DNA of 64,000 nucleotides from Nocardia wallacei (lineage in GTDB: Bacteria; Actinomycetota; Actinomycetes; Mycobacteriales; Mycobacteriaceae): assembly GCF_014466955.1 (NCBI RefSeq), contig NZ_AP023396.1, positions 2,852,001 to 2,916,000 on the forward strand, in the 5' to 3' direction. Position 1 is the first letter of the stretch. The number at the start of each line of letters is the position of its first letter. Below are positions 1-9,050 of the stretch, in pieces. The notes under the pieces are model-generated. The model worked only from the letters and a program-made list of their open reading frames with translations. It ran no database searches and had not been told where the DNA came from. The position numbers and the translations under genes were made by a program.

Positions 1-2670
1 GCGACGCCGACCAGGAGCGGTGGATTCGTGCGGGCGGTGGCGTCACTGTCGGATTTCCCGGAGTTGCGGGATATCGCGGGTCGTCTGGCGCGCGACCGGC
101 TCGTCGTGGTGGGCCGCCGGCCCGACGGTACGGAAACCGCCGAACTGGCACATCAGGCGCTGGTCGACAACTGGCCGCGACTGCGCGAGCGGCTCGAGCG
201 GGACCGCGACTTCCGTTCCTGGCAGCGGCATCTCGAAGACGAGCGACTGAAATGGGAAGCGGGACAGCGTGACAGCGGCGCATTGCTGCGTGGCAGTGCC
301 CTGTCCACCGCCGAGGAGTGGCTCGCCGCCCGCACCGCGGACATTCCACAGGCCGACCGCCGGTACCTCGAGGCGAGCCGTCGGCTGCGGCGGCGGGAGG
401 TGCGGCGCTTGCGCGCCGGTATCGCCGTGGTGGCGGTGCTGGCGCTGGTGGCCGCGACGACAGCCGTCGTGGCCTACCGCAGCGGCCGGCAGCGCGCCGA
501 GCAGTTGCGGTTGTCGGCCGGGATCAGCTTGGCGCAGGAGTCGATCCGGATCGCCGATCGTGATCCGATCAAGGCGCTCCAGTACGCGCAAGCCGCGGAG
601 CGCAACGCGCCGGGCCGCCCGGAGAGCGAGGCGGCGTTGCTGCGGCAACAGGTCTCCTGGTCGGGGGTGGCGTCGGTGACGCCGATCCCCTGGGGCGACC
701 CCGACGTGTTCTCCACCGACCGTGCGGGAACGGTGTTCCTGCTGGTCGGGAAGGATCGTTCGGCGACGATCTGGACCGACGTGCTGACCGGTGATCCGCG
801 GCCCTGGTCACTGCCGATTCCCGCATCGACGACCATCACGGCCGGTGCGGTCAGTGCCGACGGCAGCCGGGTCGCGCTGATCACCGGCTCCGGTGAGATC
901 ACCATGTGGTTGCCGCACAGCCGCCGGGGGCCCATTGCGGTCCGAGCCCCGGACGGTGCGACCAGTGCCTTCTCCACGATGGGGAAATTCTCGGCGGACG
1001 GGTCCCGGCTGGTGGTCACCTACGACCCCGATCGCGCCGAGAATTCACGGGCGAATCGGCCCGACCGGATCGAGGTATACGACACATCCGGCCCGCAACC
1101 GTCCCGTCTCGCGGCGTACTCCTCGCAAACGCCGACCGACTGGATACCCCGGTATGTCGACCGTTCGACCGTATGGTTCCGGGAACAGTCGCTGGCGTCC
1201 GGGGCCTCTAATGTCGTGCGCGACATAGCGACCGGCGCTGTCGTGCGCTCGTTGCCCAGCGGCAAACCCGGTTCGTCCGACGCGGTCTTCGGGTGCACGG
1301 TCGAACCCGCCGCCGACACCGCCGCCGACTTCGTGGTGTCGGACCCGGTGAGCGGTGAGGAGCGCACTCGACTTCGGGTGCCGTCCACTGTCTGCGACAC
1401 CGTCGGCGCCGACCGGTCCGGTCGCTACGCCGTCATGACCGATCTGGAGGCGGGCGACGCATTCGGTCTGAGCTATGTGATCGACCTCCGATCCGGCGAA
1501 GTGTTCCGGTTCCAGCAGTTGCCGGCCACATCGAAGGACGGGTACTTCATCCGGCCCACCCCGGAGGGAGTCGAGGTCGACGTCATCTATCCCACCGGGC
1601 TGCTGCGATACCGGCCGATAGCCCGGGTCGACGACCTGAGTCAATTCCGGGAGCCGATCCCCACCAACATCATCTGGGCGCCCGGCGGCCACACCGCCCT
1701 GGCGCTGTATCCGATGGCGGCGGGCAAACGACGACTCGACGTGATACAGCTGCGGCCGGATCAGACCCGCAAGTCCCGCGCGGTGATCGGCACCGGGCCG
1801 GGCGAACTCGATCTGGGGGACGGGGACATCGCTTTCGCGTTCAGCCGCGACGGCCGCTACCTGTTCGCGGTGGGGCAGACCGACGAGTTGCGGGTGTACG
1901 AGACACAGGATCTCCGGCTGGTCCGCACCATGGCGTTGCCGGTGCCCGCCGAACTCGGCGCGGACGTGCCCCGAACGGGCAAGGACCTCATGGTGAACGA
2001 CACCGACCCCGACGAGGTGGTGGCGTTTCATGCCGGGATCGTCACCCGGTGGCGGCCCAGTGACGGTGTGCTGCTGGGGAATCCGATACGAGTGTTCGAG
2101 GATGCCGGTGAGCTGCGTATGCTGGCCGAGATCGGCAAGGCGGTCCGGCGCTCCGACCGGACCGATCAGGTCGTCGTCACATCGCCTGAGGGCCTTGCGG
2201 TCTGGGATCTGCGCGATGGCCGCAGACTGCGGAGGTGGCGCCGGGACGCGATAACCCCGGTGCAGTCGTTGCTGTTCCCGGCCGGGAAGCCGGAGGTTTA
2301 TCTCGGCGGGCGGCTCTGGAACATGGACACCGGGGAGATATCGACCCCGACCCATCCGGTCCCCAATATGGCCACGGCGCGGGGTGCCACGGTGGACGGA
2401 CTGATAGTGGCGGTGAAATCGGATTCCATCGAGCTGTGGGACGCCGGGCGAGGGCGGCTGTTCGAGTTCCATCCGCCCGGCCCCGGACTACGGGTCGGGG
2501 TAACCGCGGACACCGTGTTGATGATGACGCAGGACGGACCGGCCACCATCGCCCTGCATCGGGAGAACGCATTCGCTCGCCTGTGTGCGATCAGCGACCG
2601 CGACTTCACCCGGGCCGAACTCGACGACCTGCCGATCGGCGCCGACAGCGCCACACCGTGCCGAGGCTGA
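1..2670 (+). CDS. STAND-type NTPase/beta-propeller protein, C-terminal part (5' end outside window)
   Basis: The frame is open from base 1, so the gene starts upstream and the GTG at 28 is probably internal. The visible 880+ residues begin with the tail of an nSTAND1-like helical region (HQALVDNWPRLRERLERD, near residue 42 from the GTG). One transmembrane helix follows at about residues 128-150 (AGIAVVAVLALVAATTAVVA). The rest is a long beta-rich stretch with blade-like units such as FSADGSRLVV and FSRDGRYLFAV, consistent with a degenerate WD40 propeller. Proteins of this type carry an N-terminal P-loop STAND ATPase, not visible here, and often a further N-terminal effector. They are thought to be signal sensors, in some cases in anti-phage defence or programmed death. 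The effector and ligand cannot be read from this fragment. Confidence 0.75.
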   Translation, partial: ATPTRSGGFVRAVASLSDFPELRDIAGRLARDRLVVVGRRPDGTETAELAHQALVDNWPRLRERLERDRDFRSWQRHLEDERLKWEAGQRDSGALLRGSALSTAEEWLAARTADIPQADRRYLEASRRLRRREVRRLRAGIAVVAVLALVAATTAVVAYRSGRQRAEQLRLSAGISLAQESIRIADRDPIKALQYAQAAERNAPGRPESEAALLRQQVSWSGVASVTPIPWGDPDVFSTDRAGTVFLLVGKDRSATIWTDVLTGDPRPWSLPIPASTTITAGAVSADGSRVALITGSGEITMWLPHSRRGPIAVRAPDGATSAFSTMGKFSADGSRLVVTYDPDRAENSRANRPDRIEVYDTSGPQPSRLAAYSSQTPTDWIPRYVDRSTVWFREQSLASGASNVVRDIATGAVVRSLPSGKPGSSDAVFGCTVEPAADTAADFVVSDPVSGEERTRLRVPSTVCDTVGADRSGRYAVMTDLEAGDAFGLSYVIDLRSGEVFRFQQLPATSKDGYFIRPTPEGVEVDVIYPTGLLRYRPIARVDDLSQFREPIPTNIIWAPGGHTALALYPMAAGKRRLDVIQLRPDQTRKSRAVIGTGPGELDLGDGDIAFAFSRDGRYLFAVGQTDELRVYETQDLRLVRTMALPVPAELGADVPRTGKDLMVNDTDPDEVVAFHAGIVTRWRPSDGVLLGNPIRVFEDAGELRMLAEIGKAVRRSDRTDQVVVTSPEGLAVWDLRDGRRLRRWRRDAITPVQSLLFPAGKPEVYLGGRLWNMDTGEISTPTHPVPNMATARGATVDGLIVAVKSDSIELWDAGRGRLFEFHPPGPGLRVGVTADTVLMMTQDGPATIALHRENAFARLCAISDRDFTRAELDDLPIGADSATPCRG

Positions 2671-2734
2671 CCCGACTCGACCGCCGAGTTTCGGCCCGCC
2701 GCATTATGATCATGCCAACTCTCGAGAGGAAATC

Positions 2735-3049
2735 ATGATCAAGTCGACGTCCTTCGCCGCTGCGCTCTGTGCTGCCGCCGCGCTGCTCTTCCTGCCGGCC
2801 GGCCCCGCGCAGGCCCAGTCCCCGCACTGCGCCAAGGCCATCGAGCTGATCAACGTCGCGATCGACACCAGCGGCGGCACGATGGACGCGGAGACGGCGA
2901 CGGCCTTGTCGGGCAGGCTGAACGGGCTGGCCGAGATGGCGGAGGGTGCGGAGAAGGACGCCATTTCCGCCTACGCCGCCGCGCTGGTGGACGACTCGGT
3001 CACCGATCTCGACCCGTACACCACGGAGCTGAATATCGCCTGCGCGTGA
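2735..3049 (+). CDS. small secreted protein, function unknown
   Basis: A 104-residue protein. The ATG at 2735 is chosen because of the GAGAGGA ribosome site just upstream and because it starts a clean signal peptide: MIKSTS, then an alanine/leucine core, with likely cleavage after PAQA near residue 28. The mature part is about 76 residues and mostly helical. It has two cysteines (HCAKA and the C-terminal IACA) that could form one disulfide. Small helical secreted proteins like this are common in nocardiae and mycobacteria, but I recognise no family. It lies 64 bp downstream of the STAND gene on the same strand and probably has its own promoter. Confidence 0.7.
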   Translation: MIKSTSFAAALCAAAALLFLPAGPAQAQSPHCAKAIELINVAIDTSGGTMDAETATALSGRLNGLAEMAEGAEKDAISAYAAALVDDSVTDLDPYTTELNIACA

Positions 3050-3411
3050 CCGCGGCCGGGGTCGCCGGGCCGTCGGTGCCGATTCGGGTGAACCCCGCCG
3101 TGTGACGACGGGGACCCGAGACGGTTTCACCCTGACGGTGTGACGAGCTGCGGCCCCTACGCCCATAACCTCTCGCCCATGGGCACAGCCATCGGTGAAC
3201 CGCCGGCGCCAGCGGTGTCCGCGGTGACTACGCCGAATCCCCGTGCCGCGAGCATGCCGGTATCCCCCCGATCCCGCCACGCGCCGCCGGGCGGGTGCGT
3301 ACCCGGTCGCAGCACGGTGGCGGTGTGGCGTCGGCCATCGCGCCACCGGGCCCGGCGGTGTTCGGCACGGACTTCGGCGGCGGGTGCGGCGTCGGGCGGG
3401 TGGCGGATTCG
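3050..3411. other. intergenic stretch, no gene supported
   Basis: About 360 bp between the small secreted gene and the permease remnant. Apart from the stem-loop at 3093-3113 I see nothing. The one open frame (3140-3415) is arginine/serine-rich, has no ribosome site and looks like a GC-driven chance frame. Confidence 0.6.
3093..3113. terminator. possible stem-loop terminator
   Basis: CCCCGCCGT (3093-3101) and ACGACGGGG (3105-3113) form a nine-pair stem with one mismatch and a three-base loop, 44 bp after the stop of the small secreted gene. There is no T run, as is usual for actinomycete hairpins. It could end transcription of that gene. Confidence 0.4.
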
Positions 3412-5096
3412 ATGACGACCTCCTGGCCGATCTTCCCCTCGCTACGCGGCTATCGGCGTGGCTGGTTGCGCCCCGATGTCCTTGCGGGGCTGACGGTGTG
3501 GGCGGTACTGGTGCCGGAAGCGCTGGCCTACGCCTCGATCGCCGGGGTGCCGCCGGTCACCGGGCTCTACGCGGCCGTCCCGGCGCTGGTCCTGTACGCG
3601 CTGGCGGGCAGTTCGCGGCACCTGGTGGTGGGGCCGATGTCGGCCACAGCGGCACTCTCGGCGGCGATCGTGACACCACTGGCCGGTGCCGACGGCGGCC
3701 GCTACCTCGCCCTGTCGACCGTGCTCGCGCTGGCGACCGGAGTGGTCGGGTTGCTGGCCGGACTGGCCCGGCTCGGTTTCGTGGCCGCGTTCATCTCCGA
3801 ACCGGTGCTCAAAGGTTTCATCGTCGGGCTGGCGTTCACCATCATCATCGGACAGATACCCAAGCTGCTCGGCATCGATAAACATGCGGGCAACTTCTTC
3901 GAGCAAGCCTGGGGCATGCTGTCGGATCTGGGCCGAACACAATGGCGCACAGCCGTTCTCGGCGGGTTGAGCCTGGCGGTGGTGCTGGGGCTGAAACGGT
4001 GGCTGCCCCTGGTGCCCGGTTCGCTGCTGGCGGTGCTGCTGGGCATCGCGGCGGTCGGGGTGTTCGGGCTGGACGACAAGGGCGTCGACATCGTCGGGCA
4101 CATCGATGCGGGCTGCCCTCGGTCGGCCTGCCCGGTGGCGTCGGCTTCCACGACTGTCTCGAACTCCTCGGCCCGGCCGTCGGCGTGCTGCTGATCGGAT
4201 TCGCCGAGGGCCTGGGCGCGGCGAAAACCTATGCGGCCAAGGCGGGTTACCACGTGGACGCCAATCGGGAACTGCTCGGGCTCGGCGCCGCCAACCTCGG
4301 GTCCGGACTGGCCTCCGGCATGGTTGTCAACGGTAGCCTGTCCAAGACCGCCGTCAACGGCTCGGCAGGAGCCAAGACCCAGGTCAGCGGCCTGGTCGTG
4401 GCGGCGTTGACGGTGCTGACCCTGCTGCTGCTCACCGGGCTGTTCGAGCAGCTGCCCGAGGCGACGCTCGCGGGTGTGGTCATCGCCGCGGTCATCGAAC
4501 TGGTCGACATCGGCGCGCTGCGGCGGCTGTACCGGGTGTGGACCGAGCGGCTGGGCGCCATCTACGGGCGGTCGGCACGCGCCGATTTCCTGGCCGCGCT
4601 GGCGGCCATGGCCGGTGTGCTGCTGTTCGACACCCTGCCGGGTCTGCTGATCGGCATCGGCATCTCGATGCTGCTGCTGGTCTATCGCACCTCCCGGCCG
4701 CACGTCGCCCCGCTGGTGAAACAGGGCACGCTGTGGCTGGACGCCGACCGGCACCCGGACCTGCGGCAACGTCCCGACCTGCTCGTGGTCCGCGTCGAGT
4801 CCGGGCTGTACTTCGCCAACGCCGACCACGTCCGCGACCGCATCGAGCACCTGTGTACCGCGCGCACCGCGCTGGTCGTCCTCGATGCCGAGACCTCGCC
4901 GACCATCGACGTCACCGCCGCGGCCGTGCTCGCCGATCTGCGCGACACCCTCGCCCGCGGCGGCATCGAATTCCGAATCGCCCGCTCCATCGGCCAATTC
5001 GGCGACGCACTGGGAGCGGCGCAGGACGGCACGCCGATCGGCGTCTACCCGACCGTCGCCGCGGCCGTCGCCGACCTGCCGGGGGAGGGCAGCTGA
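3412..5096 (+). pseudogene. SulP family anion permease, frameshifted
   Basis: Two overlapping frames together encode one SulP (sulfate permease/SLC26-type) transporter. The first frame (from ATG 3412) has the N-terminal membrane half, including LRPDVLAGLTVWAVLVPEAL and GPMSATAALSAAI. It runs off frame after DIVGHIDAG near 4111 and stops at 4194. The other frame carries on directly with LPSVGLPGGVGFHDCLELL, the remaining helices (GFAEGLGAAKTYAAK, GSLSKTAVNGSAGAKTQ) and a C-terminal STAS domain (LVVRVESGLYFANADHVRDR; TSPTIDVTAAAVL). A single missing base at about 4111-4113 explains the break, so this is either a recent frameshift or a sequencing error. The intact product would be about 560 residues, a normal SulP length. 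The neighbouring gene is also damaged, which favours real decay. The ion carried (sulfate, bicarbonate or other) cannot be read. Confidence 0.85.
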
Positions 5097-5127
5097 GCAG
5101 CCGGGTACTGCGATACGAGGAGTCGAC

Positions 5128-5614
5128 ATGGGTGCGTTGTTCGTGCAATTGCTGCCGGAAATGGCCGGGCTGGTGATCACGCCGGGCGCGATCGCCGGTT
5201 GCATTCTGCTGCTCCATTCGGCGCGCCCGGTGCGCAATCCCGTCGCATTCGGCAGTGCGTTTCTGCTGACCTACACCCTGATCGCGGGGTCGGCGCTGCT
5301 CGGCGGCGCTTCCGCGCCCGGCTCCGCGTCGAAACACACCTCCTCCGCCGCGGGGCTGGCCGTGGGACTGCTGTTTCTGGCCGCCGGAGCCTGGTTGGCG
5401 ACCCGATCCCGCAACACCACCCCCGGCAGCCCCAAGTGGCTGCGCGAACTCCGGACGGCCGGTCCGGCAAAGTCTTTCGTCGTCGGACTGGCATTCGCGG
5501 TGCTCAACCCACGCCGAAGCCTGGATGATCCGCAACAATCGCGGCGTGTCGATGGCTGTGCTGTTCGGATTCGGCGCGCTGTTCACCCTGCGCGGCCTCC
5601 TCCACCTGACCTGA
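5128..5614 (+). pseudogene. Sap/GAP family membrane protein, internally deleted
   Basis: ATG 5128 follows a GAGGAG site. The product begins MGALFVQLLPEMAGLVITPG and keeps the first three helices of the LysE-like Sap (sulfolipid-addressing)/GAP family up to VVGLAFAVLNP (about 5510). Family members continue with two or three more helices. Here the reading frame breaks, and a different frame from about 5513 encodes the family's expected C-terminus: AEAWMIRNNRGVSMAVLFGF, then GALFTLRGLLHL and a stop at 5614. The central 60 or so residues are missing, so a deletion has joined the two ends out of frame. The N-terminal frame reads on into unrelated sequence. Family members are thought to help move lipids or small molecules across the envelope. 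This copy should not be functional. Confidence 0.75.
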
Positions 5615-5624
5615 CCCGCCCCGG

Positions 5625-5849
5625 TCAGCGCCGCACGCGCCGAACCAGCATGCCCGCGAGCCAGCCCACCGCGAACATCACCAGCAACACCAACCACATC
5701 GGCGACCGAATCGTGATCAACAGAAACTCGATCTCGACCCGATTCCGATTCTCGACGATGAACACCACCGCCAGCACCGTCAACACGACGGCCAGCCACT
5801 GCCCCGCCGACATACGCGAAGCAACCGAGGGTTTCGCCGTCCTGTCCAT
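5625..5849 (-). CDS. LapA-domain small membrane protein
   Basis: A 74-residue protein with a good ribosome site (GGAAGG) ahead of ATG 5849. It has two transmembrane helices: QWLAVVLTVLAVVFIVENR, and MWLVLLVMFAVGWLAGMLV ending in RRVRR. The ENRNRVEIEFLLITIRSPMW segment between them is the typical LapA (DUF1049) pattern. The domain is widespread; in enterobacteria it is linked to LPS assembly, while in actinomycetes the role is unknown. The gene converges on the deleted Sap gene with only 10 bp between the stops. Confidence 0.75.
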   Translation of the reverse strand: MDRTAKPSVASRMSAGQWLAVVLTVLAVVFIVENRNRVEIEFLLITIRSPMWLVLLVMFAVGWLAGMLVRRVRR

Positions 5850-5963
5850 CGCGATCCTTCCGTGCCGAGGCGAGCCGAACAGGTGGCAGTCTGCGCAGTC
5901 ACAGCGAACGCGTCATCACCCACCCGGGATGAGGTTCGGCGGCTGTATCCGGGAGCGGCATGG

Positions 5964-6842
5964 TCAGCGTGTCAGGAACGGGCGTAATGCGGTGACCAGT
6001 GCGGCGGGGTTGTCCTCCTGGACGTTGTGGCCCGCGTTCGCAATCATCACGAGTTTCCCGGCCGGAAGCTGCTCGACCAGGCGTGCGGCGGCGGCGTGGG
6101 TCAAGACCTTGCTGCGCCCACCGCGGATCAGCAGTACCTGCGTTCCGGTGAGCTGCACCGGCAGCCGGTCCATGGCGGCGAGGATGGCGGGGAAGCGGGG
6201 TGGGGCCGGGTCGGCCTTCGGTGCCCAGAAGCCCGGTGGCGCAGGCCGGAACAGCGTGCTCACGCGGTAGGCGACCGTCGCGCGGTGGGCGCGTGGATTG
6301 ACCCGCAGCGCGGCCTGCACCACCGTCTCGAGGTCCCGCACCGGGGCGAGCCCGGCGATGAATTCCCGCATGCGCCGGGTGCTTTCGAAGTCCACGCCGG
6401 GTGCGACATCGATGAGCGCCAGCCGCTCCACGCGGTCCGGCCGGTTCTCGGCGACGCGGGCCGCGACCACGCCGCCGAGCGACATTCCGACCAGCCCGAA
6501 CCGATCCAGGCGCAGATGGTCGGCCGCGGCGACGACGTCGGCGGCCATGGCGTCGATGCGATAGTCGTCGGACCAATCGCTGTCACCGTGTCCGCGTAGG
6601 TCCAATGCGATGGACCGGACGGCGTCGCGCAGGCCGAGACAGACGAAATCCCAAGTGTGCGCGGTCAATCCGCCACCGTGGAGCATGAGTACGGGGGGAC
6701 CTGTTCCGCCCCAGTCGTATCCGCGCAGGCAGCAGCCCGCGCGGCGGTAGCCGATCGCGCGCGGGGGCGACGGGTCGTGGATTGCGACGCCCAGCGCCGC
6801 CGCCAGATCCGCCATCGCCGGAGCCGTGGCTTGTCCGTACAC
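5964..6842 (-). CDS. alpha/beta-fold hydrolase
   Basis: A 292-residue hydrolase. GTG 6842 is preceded by a strong AAGGAGG site. Landmarks are the oxyanion region PVLMLHGGGLTAHTWD, the strand DLRGHGDSD, the nucleophile elbow GMSLGG (Ser), and the C-terminal NAGHNVQEDNP holding the catalytic His. This is the usual layout of epoxide-hydrolase/haloperoxidase-like hydrolases. The substrate cannot be predicted. It is divergent from a TetR gene (6913) across a 70-bp region with two copies of a palindromic site, so the TetR protein very likely controls both genes. Confidence 0.85.
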   Translation of the reverse strand: MYGQATAPAMADLAAALGVAIHDPSPPRAIGYRRAGCCLRGYDWGGTGPPVLMLHGGGLTAHTWDFVCLGLRDAVRSIALDLRGHGDSDWSDDYRIDAMAADVVAAADHLRLDRFGLVGMSLGGVVAARVAENRPDRVERLALIDVAPGVDFESTRRMREFIAGLAPVRDLETVVQAALRVNPRAHRATVAYRVSTLFRPAPPGFWAPKADPAPPRFPAILAAMDRLPVQLTGTQVLLIRGGRSKVLTHAAAARLVEQLPAGKLVMIANAGHNVQEDNPAALVTALRPFLTR

Positions 6843-6854
6843 GACACACCTCCT

Positions 6855-6902
6855 TTACCTTGAGCAACCAAGGTAAGGCCGCTACTTTGATCAGTCAAGG
6901 TA
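6855..6902. promoter_or_regulatory. two palindromic TetR-type operators (TACCTTGA family)
   Basis: Box 1 is TTACCTTG (6855-6862) N6 CAAGGTAA (6869-6876), a perfect inverted repeat. Box 2 is TACTTTGA (6883-6890) N4 TCAAGGTA (6895-6902), with one mismatch and the same TACCTTGA core. They lie between the divergent hydrolase and TetR genes. Box 2 runs into the TATAAT element, so a bound repressor would block the TetR gene's own promoter; box 1 is next to the hydrolase ribosome site. Confidence 0.7.
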
Positions 6903-6906
6903 TAAT
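6901..6906 (+). promoter_or_regulatory. -10 element of the TetR gene, leaderless layout
   Basis: A perfect TATAAT lies six bases before the GTG start at 6913, with no ribosome site between. Transcription would begin at or next to the start codon, giving a leaderless mRNA. I see no convincing -35 hexamer. Confidence 0.65.
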
Positions 6907-6912
6907 TTCCCG

Positions 6913-7548
6913 GTGGCTACCCGAATTCGGCGCAAACCCGATGACGCCAAGCGGCTGATCCTGGAAGCGGCGAGCAGGCTGCTCGCGGCCGGCGGTCCCG
7001 CCGCCGTGCAGGTGCGCGCCGTCGCCGCCGAGGTCGGGGTGTCCGATGCCGCGATCAACCATCACTTCGGCACTCGTGAGCAGCTGCTGGAGGCGTTGCT
7101 GCGATTCGGCGGGGCAACGTTGCAGGCCGAACTGCACGCCGTGGTGAGCAGATGGCCCGACCGTCCGATCGATCCCGCCGAACTGGTGCACGCGTTGCAC
7201 GCCCTCTACGCCGGCGGATACGCCGAACTGGCACTGGCATTGCACCGGTCCGGATGGCGAGACACCGGCGGCGGGCTACTCGATGAGGTCGTGGACCGGT
7301 TACAGGCTCAGGCCGAGCGGTACAGCGCGGTTACCGGGCGCACGCCGCCGGACCGTTCGGCCGTTCAGCTGACACTGGCCGCCTTGCACCAGGCCGTCGC
7401 GATGGAGCCGTTGTTCGGCGACGAATTCCGGCGCAGCGTCGGGCTGGATGCCGCCGCGCGCGATCGCACGCTCGAGTGGTGGATCGAGACCCTGCGCACC
7501 ACAATCGCCGGTCGGGACGTGCCGTCGCCGCGGGACGACACGGAGTGA
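6913..7548 (+). CDS. TetR family transcriptional regulator
   Basis: A 211-residue repressor. The N-terminal helix-turn-helix is clear: residues 13-60 include AKRLILEAASRLLAAGG, VRAVAAEVGVSDAAINHHFG and TREQLLEALL. The C-terminal ligand domain is unremarkable. GTG 6913 is taken as the start because TATAAT lies just six bases upstream. The most likely targets are the two operators at 6855-6902, through which it would repress itself and the divergent alpha/beta hydrolase, whose substrate or product may be the inducer. Confidence 0.9.
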   Translation: MATRIRRKPDDAKRLILEAASRLLAAGGPAAVQVRAVAAEVGVSDAAINHHFGTREQLLEALLRFGGATLQAELHAVVSRWPDRPIDPAELVHALHALYAGGYAELALALHRSGWRDTGGGLLDEVVDRLQAQAERYSAVTGRTPPDRSAVQLTLAALHQAVAMEPLFGDEFRRSVGLDAAARDRTLEWWIETLRTTIAGRDVPSPRDDTE

Positions 7549-7592
7549 TTCTCCGGAAGCCGCTGTGCCGGAACCGATTCGACGAGCCCCGA

Positions 7593-7736
7593 CTATTCGA
7601 TGAGTTTGTCGGCCAGGAGGAGGAGGGCGACGACGCCTCCGGCTATGAGGATTCCGTAATGGCCCGCGGACTGGCTGTAATCGAGGGTCGACAGGGCGAT
7701 GATGATGGCCATCAGCAGGAACAACAGGCGCTTCAT
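7593..7736 (-). CDS. small two-helix membrane protein
   Basis: A 47-residue protein starting MKRLLFLLMAIIIALSTLDY, with a second helix GILIAGGVVALLLLADKL. ATG 7736 is chosen over an in-frame start 20 codons upstream because GGGAG lies seven bases before it and the membrane helix begins at once. No family is recognised. It converges on the TetR gene. Confidence 0.6.
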   Translation of the reverse strand: MKRLLFLLMAIIIALSTLDYSQSAGHYGILIAGGVVALLLLADKLIE

Positions 7737-7964
7737 CGGCAACTCCCTCGGACTCGGTTCTCCAGCGTATGAGGTGTGGGTTCGGTTGCGCCACACGGGA
7801 ATAGAGCATTGGCGGCGCAGGGGCGGCGGCGGGGCAGCGGGCGCCTCGGCGTGCTGCCGGGCGGCACGGCACTGCGAGTGTGGGAGAGTGAGGGCATGCT
7901 TGTCTCATGACCTCACCCGGCGTGCGTCGCCGGGTACGCGACCGACGAGGAGAAGGTGACTGCG

Positions 7965-9044
7965 ATGCCGAAGATCGTGGTGTTCGGCGCTACCGGGTAC
8001 ACCGGACGCCTGATCGCGCGCGAACTGGTCCGGCGCGGGACCGCGCCCGTGCTGGCGGCGCGCAACGCCGCGACGGTGGCGAAACTGGCCGCGGAGATCG
8101 GTGGTGCGGAGACCGCGGTGGCCGACGTCGCCGACCCGGCCTCGGTGCGGGCGCTGCTGAGCCGGGGCGACGTGCTGGTGACGACGGTCGGGCCCTTCCT
8201 GCGCTACGGCGGCCCCGCCCTGGCGGCGGCACTGGACGCGGGCGCGCACTACTTCGACTCCACGGGGGAAGGCCCCTTCATCCGCACGGTGTTCGACCAC
8301 GACGACGCGGCGCGCCGGGCGGGCGTGGCGCTGCTGTCGGCCTTCGGATTCGATTACGTGCCAGGGAATTTGGCCGCCGGGCTGGCGCTGCGGCAGGCCC
8401 CGGACGCGGTCCGCGCGGACATCGGCTACTTCGTCGCCGGTCCGGGCACCAGCGGCGGCACGCGGGCGTCCATCGCGGGCATGCTGTTCGAATCCGGCTT
8501 CGCCCTGCGCGACGGCCGCATCGTGCCCGACCGGTCGAGTGCGCGCACCCGGACCTTCGACGTCGCCGGACGGCCTCGCACGGGTGTGTCGTTGCCGGGC
8601 TCGGAACACCTGGCGCTGCCGCGGGCCTATCCGCGGTTGCGCGAGGTCGACGTCTACCTCGGGCTGCCCGCGGTGGCGGCGCGCGGCCTGCAGCTCACCT
8701 CGCTGCTCGCCGGCGCCGCCGCACGGGTGGAACCGGTGCGGCGGCTGGCCGAGGGGGTGTTGAGCCGAGTCGTCAAGGGCTCGACCGGTGGACCGGGGCC
8801 GGAGTCGCGCGCCCGCACCCGATCATGGATGGTCGCCGACGTCTCCGACGCGGCCGGCCGCGTACTGGCCTCGGTCACCCTGACCGGCGGCGACCCCTAC
8901 GACTTCACCGCCGCGATCCTCGCGTGGGGCGCCCGGACCGCGCTCGACGGCGGCCTGCGGTCCGCGGGTGCGCTGGGCCCGGTCGACGCCTTCGGTCTCG
9001 ACACCCTCGGCTCCGGCGCCGCCGACGCGGGATTGACCTGGTGA
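7965..9044 (+). CDS. saccharopine dehydrogenase-like NAD(P)-binding protein
   Basis: About 359 residues. The Rossmann motif KIVVFGATGYTGRLIAREL is at the extreme N-terminus. Further family landmarks are GPFLRYGGPALAAALDAG, YFDSTGE and GFDYVPGNLAAGLAL. This is the saccharopine-dehydrogenase-like/trans-acting enoyl reductase group, abundant in mycolata. Members act on CoA- or ACP-linked or polyketide lipids, and others are uncharacterised. ATG 7965 fits GAGGAGAAGG best; an in-frame GTG at 7956 is possible. The reaction is not predictable from sequence alone. It converges on the CocE gene with six bases between. Confidence 0.8.
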   Translation: MPKIVVFGATGYTGRLIARELVRRGTAPVLAARNAATVAKLAAEIGGAETAVADVADPASVRALLSRGDVLVTTVGPFLRYGGPALAAALDAGAHYFDSTGEGPFIRTVFDHDDAARRAGVALLSAFGFDYVPGNLAAGLALRQAPDAVRADIGYFVAGPGTSGGTRASIAGMLFESGFALRDGRIVPDRSSARTRTFDVAGRPRTGVSLPGSEHLALPRAYPRLREVDVYLGLPAVAARGLQLTSLLAGAAARVEPVRRLAEGVLSRVVKGSTGGPGPESRARTRSWMVADVSDAAGRVLASVTLTGGDPYDFTAAILAWGARTALDGGLRSAGALGPVDAFGLDTLGSGAADAGLTW

Positions 9045-9050
9045 ACCCCG

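Noticed and set aside
1045-2472. 475-codon minus-strand frame opposite the beta-propeller gene
   Set aside because: His/Arg/Pro-rich shadow frame without motifs; the plus-strand frame is a continuous propeller protein.
3140-3415. 91-codon frame in the gap before the SulP remnant
   Set aside because: Ser/Arg/Pro-rich, no ribosome site, overlaps the start of SulP in another frame.
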